The notes under the pieces were generated by a model that saw nothing but the letters and a program-made list of their open reading frames with translations, was not told the DNA's origin and made no database searches. From Plantago elongata (taxonomy: Eukaryota > Streptophyta > Magnoliopsida > Lamiales > Plantaginaceae): DNA of 24,659 nt. The stretch is from the NCBI GenBank assembly GCA_036897095.1, contig JAYMSP010002381.1, positions 1-24,659 on the forward strand, read 5' to 3'. Positions 20,001 to 24,659 of this stretch are shown here, piece by piece (position 1 is the stretch's first letter; every line of letters begins with the position of its first letter). The position numbers and the translations under genes were made by a program.

Positions 20001-21044
20001 AATACATCATTGGCTCTAAATAATTCTGGCTAGTCAGTTACTATTTGCATTATTGGATTAACTTGTCCGTTATGTCTCTCTATTGTGCAGATTCTTTGCC
20101 TTGAAGTATGCCGCTGACGCTACATGTACTGTACTGCGTGTAGATCAGGTATAGCTATTTGCTACCCTTACTTTAGATTACTGGACCTTGTGTACAAAAA
20201 TTTGTTTAAAAAATAGTGAACCTTTTAGTCTTTTACGAACATCAATAATATTCTGTTTCTATCCAATTATATGTTTATAGAATGTTAATAAATATTGAGT
20301 ATTTTAGGTTTGATTGAGGAATAATACACGAGTATACTGGATATTTAGTCTCCAAAGTGACGAACAACTGCCAATGTTCATGGATAGTAAATGTCCAGTA
20401 TTGTGCCATGCATCTCTTTGAAAATAATGATTAAGAACTTGAAATGTGTTTTGAGGGGAACTATTTTTCCTATGTTCTTGTAAACATCTGGATATGGCTT
20501 TTTATTGGAGAATTGATATAAATAACTAGATTCCACACCTCTTGAGCATATCATGGTATTAGAGTATTTGACTCACACAGACAAAAGCTCTGTCCTGTAT
20601 TACATTTTCACTCGGGTGGCCTCCCCAAAGAGGTTGAAACCGGCCATGAGTGTTGGCAATATTTGAGAATTAATATAAATGACTAGATTCCGTTCCGCAA
20701 CTCTCTAAAAGTTGGTTCTTTTAGATGAGATGGAGCTCAATCAGTTTTTACCAACTGATCTGCAGCACTCTGTTCCCTTGTGACTTGTCATTGTTTTAGC
20801 TGCATACGTCCATTATCCTGGTTTAAATCTATCTCACCTTCAAGGCAGTGCACAACTAAACTCACATGTCATATAGATTTGGCGGTGTATAAAGTGTCAT
20901 CTCCAGTCCAACGATTCTTAGAAGGTTGGGAGGTTAATTTTGTGATTGTTCTGTTAAATCTTTCCTGTACACCTGCAGATCATAATGGCGAAGCCAGCTG
21001 GTGGCCCTAAGCCCCCACAACCCGGAGCAATGGACGAAGATTAA
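14042..21044 (+). CDS. CCT8: T-complex protein 1 subunit theta (CCT8), complete, 13 coding exons
   Basis: This encodes the theta subunit of the hetero-oligomeric TRiC/CCT chaperonin, which folds actin, tubulin and other cytosolic proteins with ATP. Exons by GT-AG splicing and phase: 14042-14192, 15236-15498, 15591-15737, 15823-15984, 16496-16573, 17173-17306, 17878-17950, 18025-18102, 18197-18319, 18484-18578, 19054-19278, 20091-20148, 20979-21044. They sum to 1653 nt, or 550 residues plus stop, which matches plant CCT8 length. The start MVGFSMQPYGIQSMLKEGYR is typical of the subunit. ATP-site motifs are GPNG (48-51), NDAAT (67-71), GDGAN (98-102) and GGAATE (414-419). GDGAN and GGAATE are the theta-type variants of the usual GDGTT and GGGxTE. 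The C-terminus is short, PKPPQPGAMDED. Exon 2 can only be read as a splice product; the upstream in-frame ATG at 15223 is intronic. Introns carry transposon debris and TG microsatellites (18121-18139 and 18803-18819). Confidence 0.96.
14428..15066 (-). mobile_element. LINE (non-LTR retrotransposon) 3' fragment in CCT8 intron 1
   Basis: On the minus strand a 97-codon frame (15063-14770) encodes SMVAWSAICQPKPHGGSGIK, then EVLAWNKSVVSNYLFEL and WMHHYVLKQRDI. This is the pattern of the C-terminal region (zf-RVT domain) found in plant LINE-type reverse transcriptases (W..C.PK..GG.GI+...WN+A). The reading stops early and later parts are broken. A run of ten T on the + strand (about 14426-14435) would be the poly(A) tail of a minus-strand insertion. 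No clear target-site duplication was found. It is antisense to CCT8. Confidence 0.65.
18934..19053 (+). repeat. 60-bp tandem duplication containing the intron 10 3' splice site
   Basis: Two copies of exactly 60 bp (18934-18993 and 18994-19053) share AATTCTGTTTATTTTATGAT, then ATACATGCTTAC, AAGTCAATTGTG and a terminal CCAG. The second AG (19052-19053) is the acceptor that keeps the CCT8 frame into GLDQYAIAKF. The first AG (18992-18993) lies in the same sequence context. If used, it adds 60 nt that meet an in-frame TGA within eight codons. Confidence 0.85.
19650..19900 (+). repeat. fragment of the family downstream repeat inside CCT8 intron 11
   Basis: The segment AGTGTCTGTAAATAG...CATATAAAAGAAGCTAAAG (about 19657-19745) matches the region after gene D (about 9403-9490). 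It is followed by TGTCTTTCGCTTATGGTTTTT and TTTCTTTCTGCTTTGATTCT (about 19780-19855), which matches the 3' flank of copies A, C and E, most closely C. It seems to be a piece of the duplicated block captured by the intron. Confidence 0.6.
20505..20700 (+). repeat. LTR-like dispersed repeat in CCT8 intron 12
   Basis: GAGAATTGATATAAATAACTAGATTCC (about 20509-20535) recurs as GAGAATTAATATAAATGACTAGATTCC (about 20664-20690). The first copy is followed by CATGGTATTAGAG, which resembles the tRNA-Met primer-binding site TGGTATCAGAG of copia elements. The second is preceded by GAGGTTGAAACCGGCCATGAG. No element coding region is present. The same repeat flanks the hAT-like insertion. Confidence 0.45.
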
Positions 21045-21260
21045 GTTCCTTTATTTGCTGGAATGTTATTTTTTTTTTTGCTGGAATGTTAAGTTCAAGA
21101 ATGGTAGCTCTGCTCCAGGAGTCCTCGATACAAGTCAGGGCTTAGGTTTTGTTTTCCTGTAAACCTGTATTTTGTACCTTTTCTTTCCATGCCATCCGAT
21201 GTGGCTGAAGATTTTTGGAACATCTCAAATTGTTAGGTTTGATTGTATATGCTACCTTTA
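21045..21260 (+). terminator. probable CCT8 3'UTR and polyadenylation region
   Basis: Noncoding sequence follows the TAA. A 14-bp word, GCTGGAATGTTATT/GCTGGAATGTTAAG, occurs twice around a T run (21057-21092), a small tandem duplication. U-rich and TTGTAT-type sequences (TGTATTTTGTACC near 21166, GATTGTATATGC near 21241) fit plant near- and far-upstream poly(A) elements. No canonical AATAAA was identified, and the cleavage site is not determinable here. Confidence 0.35.
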
Positions 21261-22150
21261 ACTTCAAATCATTTACACGGATATGCTGCGTACTAGTTTC
21301 TTGAATTCGAACTTGGATCTGATTCCAAATTTTGATAAGTAATGTAATGTTTGGTATTCCAGGGTAGTTTTTGTTTTATTTGGTACGCCCGACTAGACGA
21401 ATAATGTTGATATATTGCGATGCTCAATGTTGATCTGAAGTAAAATCAGGGCGAGTAATTGTTAGTATTGAGTAAAACTGTCTTGCTGACAAATAGGTTT
21501 GTGGAGTAGTTACTTTTACGTTGCTTTTGAAGTCTATTCATTTGGCCAAGATTCGTCGATGACCATTTAAAGAAATTCGAGATGGGTCAAAACTCAAACC
21601 CAAATGAGATTGGGAGGTAAAAGAAATAAACTCACGGAAGAGGAAACACAAATCAACTCGGGAAGATGAATTCATCTGAGTATATGTAATTCAATAATTG
21701 TGAAATAGAATTGCATCACTTTTACTTTTTATATCAAAATGTTTTATTTTAATTTTATGGTAAATATACATAATAACTATTTAACCTCTATACCTAATCT
21801 TATATTATATACTCCTCATTGAGTTTTCGTTTTTCACTATTAACATATTTAAACTTTAACTATAAATTAATTTTAGACTTGATCGATTAATAAAATATTT
21901 CATTAAATTATATATTAAAATTTGACGTTTTCAATTTTTATTATATAATTTTATTAATAATTTCATCAAAATAATTTAAAATGAATTCGTGGGCAAAGTT
22001 GTACTATTCATTTGTAAAGTAAAAAAATGCATTTATATTCATACGAAAAATATTACGACTGCTACTTGATTTATACACTTCGGAAGTGTAATTTATGATG
22101 AGACCTCCTAATTCATAAAAAAGTGTTGATAAGTAATCAGTTTAGTTTTG
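21261..22150. other. intergenic spacer between CCT8 and copy E
   Basis: No gene is supported. From about 21700 the sequence is very AT-rich with no open frame of note. No transposon termini or homology to the other repeats of the window were recognised. Confidence 0.5.
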
Positions 22151-22310
22151 TGTTAAACAGAATAGCAGTTATAAATGGCGGTTACAGCAAATTGTTAGTT
22201 ATATAAGCCTTCAAACGAGTCAATAGTCAGTCACTCTTCTTCATCACTATCTTCTTCTTCTTCTTCTCACCTCACCAGAAAGCAAGAAACAGCAGAGATT
22301 TTGTTCGAAA
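22151..22310 (+). promoter_or_regulatory. family promoter and 5' leader of gene E
   Basis: The block at 22151-22186 (GTTAAACAGAATAGCAGTTA, then TAAATGGCGGTTACA) is nearly identical to that upstream of gene A, and its second half to those of C and D. TATATAAG follows at 22200-22207, about 105 bp before the ATG. A CTTCTT-rich leader spans about 22236-22267. The region ends in TTCGAAAATGGAG at the start. Confidence 0.6.
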
Positions 22311-23246
22311 ATGGAGTATCAACTCACTCTGAGATATCCGTTCCCCTTCATCGGAGATATCAAAGCGACTTTCACCGACAATCCGGCCATAGTCAATGAA
22401 TGGATTACCCGTGCCAACTTATCGCACTTGGCACTCCGTGCAGGTCCAGCCAAGATCATCTATCTCGCAGTGCTGCCTCAAAACCCCGATGAGAGACCCC
22501 GCGTCCTGCAAATCCTTGTCCGCCGCAATGTCCTCTTCTACTCCCTTGCTGACGAATTGCCATATGGGCTCAGAGCATTCTTGATTGACAGACTCTATGA
22601 ATTTGTTGGACGCGATGTTGACTCGGCTCTGACAAGATTGCAAGTCCACTATGGCGTTGGAGGTAATGCCAAACGAAGTCTGGAGCTGAGTAACTTCAGT
22701 TATTGGCCTCCTCCAGAATTCGCAAGGGAATATAAAATCCGTGTTCCATGCCCTCATCCTTACAACGGAAATACTCGGGCGATTTTTACCCACACCCCTG
22801 CCACTGTCACACAATGGATCATCAATGTCGATGAATACTTCAAGTCTGTCCCGGAACTTCATCCCAAGATCGTTTTTCTTACTGCCTTACCTGAACTACC
22901 CAATGAGAGACCTCGTATCCTGCAAATCCTCGTCCCACACTTTTGCCTATTCTTTGACCTCGTCCATGCCCCGAGCGCAATGCCACTTTTTCTCAGGCAG
23001 TTCCTGGAAAACAACCTCTACACATTTGTGGGAAGCGATGTGAGTTGTGTTCTCTCAAGGCTGAAACTGAACTGTACAATTGGAGGTCATGCAATGCGGC
23101 GTTTTCAGCTGATCAGGGATTCTGAGGTTTACCGAGTTGATTGGATGCTCAAGGAGAGGGACGTAATTAAACTTTGTCATTCAGGTTTCTTACGCTGCAG
23201 GCATGCTTTGACTACTGCTGGTGTGAAGAACATATTGGAGAATTAG
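22311..23246 (+). CDS. family copy E: two tandem family domains in one frame
   Basis: This single-exon frame of 311 codons contains the family core twice. Domain 1 (about 1-138) has YPFPFIGD (9-16), DNPAIVNEWI (23-32), AKIIYLAVLP (47-56), VLQILVRRNVLF (65-76), LRAFLIDRLYEFVG (87-100) and HYGVGGNA (113-120). Domain 2 (about 141-268) restarts with CPHPYNGNTRAIFTHTPATV, then TQWI (to 170), HPKIVFLTALP (184-194), ILQILVPHFCLFFDL (203-217), LRQFLENNLYTFVGSD (228-243) and CTIGGHAMRRFQL (255-267). The tail lacks the hydrophobic segment of A and C, so this copy is probably soluble or anchored differently. The domains differ at many positions, so the internal duplication is not recent. No frameshift is needed to read both. 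Function is unknown. Confidence 0.7.
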   Translation: MEYQLTLRYPFPFIGDIKATFTDNPAIVNEWITRANLSHLALRAGPAKIIYLAVLPQNPDERPRVLQILVRRNVLFYSLADELPYGLRAFLIDRLYEFVGRDVDSALTRLQVHYGVGGNAKRSLELSNFSYWPPPEFAREYKIRVPCPHPYNGNTRAIFTHTPATVTQWIINVDEYFKSVPELHPKIVFLTALPELPNERPRILQILVPHFCLFFDLVHAPSAMPLFLRQFLENNLYTFVGSDVSCVLSRLKLNCTIGGHAMRRFQLIRDSEVYRVDWMLKERDVIKLCHSGFLRCRHALTTAGVKNILEN

Positions 23247-24150
23247 ATTGATGAGTTTACCACAAATTGCTCTAGCTAGATCTTACAGATATAGTAGGAA
23301 TAGCCAGTTTGGATTTAATCAGTTTAGATCTTACTCATTGCTTGCTTGCTTATAGTCAGATATGGTAGATCTGTAATCAATTGAAGCATCAAGCATCGAA
23401 CTCATGAAATATCTTACTGTACTGTGTGTGTTCAAGAATTGAAGCATTAGTCTCTCTCTATAGATATTCCTGCTGTTTGTTTGCTACTAGTAATTCAGAT
23501 GTCTTAATGCTGTACGCTTGTTTCTACAATGAATCGGGATTAGACTTGGTTATTATCCGAAGCAGGGCTGAAATTACAAAATTTTCTCGTTCCCTTCTTG
23601 TCTTTCGCTTATGAGTTTTCCTGAATTTTGCAACCATAAGTGTACGTTCTAAAAGCAGTTCTACATTTCGTTGTTTTCGTTCTACTTTGATTCAGTAGCT
23701 GGCTATCTTTCTTTAATTTTCTTGATTTAGAAAATTGCACTAGCTCTTACAGATGTAGTATGAATATACAGCCACTTAAGATTTGATCAATTTAGAACTG
23801 ATTGCTTACAGATACAGCAAATATGTCATGGACCTTACGTTGATATCTTACAGAAAATTATATTCACTGTAGTGTGTTAAAATCTGAGTACTTAGAGGAA
23901 ATCAACCAGCCATATGGATTTCAATTTGATTCTTTAGCTAAATCAAGAAACTATTAGATACAGTACTGCATAATACATCCAATATGCCTTTGCTGGCTTC
24001 CTTTCATAGCAACGTTCCGGCCTTGTCATAACTTTCTAGATGATACTTCTTGTTCCAAGGCAGTAAAAAGCTGAAATTTGAAGCAAGTTAACTGTCCGAT
24101 AGGGTATTACAACGATATAGCCGCACTGATCCACTGTCCGATAGGGTACT
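23247..24150 (+). repeat. shared 3' flank of the gene family (copy E)
   Basis: It is collinear with 2424-3400: ACCACAAATTGCTC, CATTGCTTGCTTGCTTATAG (two fewer GCTT units than copy A), TAATCAATTGAAGCATCAAG, TACTGTGTGTGTTCAAGAA, GCTGAAATTACAAAATTTTC, TCGCTTATGAGTTTTCCT, ACTATTAGATACAGTACTG and GTCCGATAGGG. The last motif occurs twice here (about 24095 and 24138), a local duplication. Small frames inside it are not conserved as protein. Confidence 0.65.
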
Positions 24151-24159
24151 ACATACTAC

Positions 24160-24659
24160 TAGGATTTAATTGTCACCTTTGGCATATCTATTCAGACTGG
24201 CTTATCCCACCCAATCTTGCACATTGTCTCAGCTTATTGTTGGTAGTGCAGTGAACCGAACACGACCATCAATCAGGGGCTCTGTGCTGTTTTGGGGCTG
24301 CCTACTTCATGGCAGGTCCAATGAGAATGACAGTTTCCATCTGTCATTCTTATTGAACTTACTAACAATGTCTACCGATCACTATGATCGTTCTTCTAAT
24401 TGCTAAGACTCTAGGAGACTGCTTCAACCCGAACATCTGCCAAACCATTATGGAATTCAAAGGACTGCCTTTCCTGGATGCAAATCCCCAGCCATGGATA
24501 GGTACATTACCGTTGTCAGCTTGCTGGCTTCAAGGGGATAGTTGTTCCTCTTTCTGCAACCACGAGAGTGAGTTATTGTATATATTTTGGAAATAATCAA
24601 TTGCACAAGCATAATGGCTTCCCGGTTATAGAAGATCAAACAACAAAGAATCTACATAG
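24160..24659 (+). pseudogene. CLC chloride channel/antiporter remnant, cut by window end
   Basis: This is the third CLC-derived remnant, in the same position relative to gene E as the first is to gene A. A frame reads LLIAKTLGDCFNPNICQTIM and then EFKGLPFLDANPQPWI (about 24390-24500), which is better preserved here than in the A block because no frameshift separates the two pieces. After another frame change, HNGFPVIEDQ (about 24610-24640) corresponds to the first CBS domain. The earlier AVLGAAS/AGSMRMT exon portion (about 24245-24350) is present but off frame. Multiple frame changes indicate a pseudogene. It probably continues beyond the window. Confidence 0.75.

Noticed and set aside
22419..22862. 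147-codon minus-strand frame opposite gene E
   Set aside because: It is antisense to the conserved family domain; similar antisense frames (1770-2045, 8157-8375) arise from the same codon pattern and are shadows.

Overview
The window looks like nuclear DNA from a flowering plant, probably a eudicot. The evidence is a gene split by 12 GT-AG introns, Kozak-like AAAATGG starts, AT-rich spacers with microsatellites, and remnants of several plant transposon classes (Ty1/copia, LINE, hAT-like). The species is not identified. No bacterial features (operons, Shine-Dalgarno sites, CRISPR) were seen.

The one confidently named gene is a complete CCT8 (theta subunit of the cytosolic TRiC/CCT chaperonin) at 14042-21044 on the + strand. 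It has 13 coding exons, and all phases join cleanly to 550 codons plus a stop. Its introns carry insertions: a reverse-oriented LINE piece in intron 1, a 60-bp duplication of the 3' splice region in intron 10, a fragment of the neighbouring repeat unit in intron 11, and an LTR-like repeat in intron 12.

On both sides of CCT8 lies a local family of small intronless genes of unknown function. Copy A is at 1803-2423 (+). Copy B is a frameshifted pseudogene at 4653-5230 (+). Copy C is at 7225-7815 (-), copy D at 8163-8723 (+) and copy E at 22311-23246 (+). They share a core of about 110 residues with recurring motifs NPAxVTQWI, PKIVYLAxLP, LQILVHxxCLF, LRxFLxNRxYTFVGS and YYxIGGNA. A and C, and more weakly D, end in a hydrophobic C-terminal segment. 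E holds two tandem copies of the core. A, C, D and E share an upstream box ending near GGCGGTTACA, a TATA position and a CTT-rich leader. C and D are head to head with 347 bp between their start codons.

Copies A, C and E are followed on their own strand by a shared flank of about 1 kb and then by decayed pieces of a plant CLC chloride channel/antiporter gene. The ancestral duplicated block therefore appears to have been [small gene - flank - CLC 3' exons], later copied, inverted, deleted and invaded by transposons. Copies B and D share a different downstream segment; in B it runs into a copia reverse-transcriptase fragment.

Between D and CCT8 sits a 2540-bp non-autonomous hAT-like element (10074-12613) with 8-bp target-site duplications matching at 7 of 8 positions. 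It carries a CT-rich minisatellite and a long degenerate GTTATAGTTTTAA array. It interrupts a repeat whose uninterrupted relatives are in CCT8 intron 12. The strongest candidate for an undescribed system is the small-gene family with its shared promoter box and its co-duplication with CLC. Its function cannot be read from this sequence alone.
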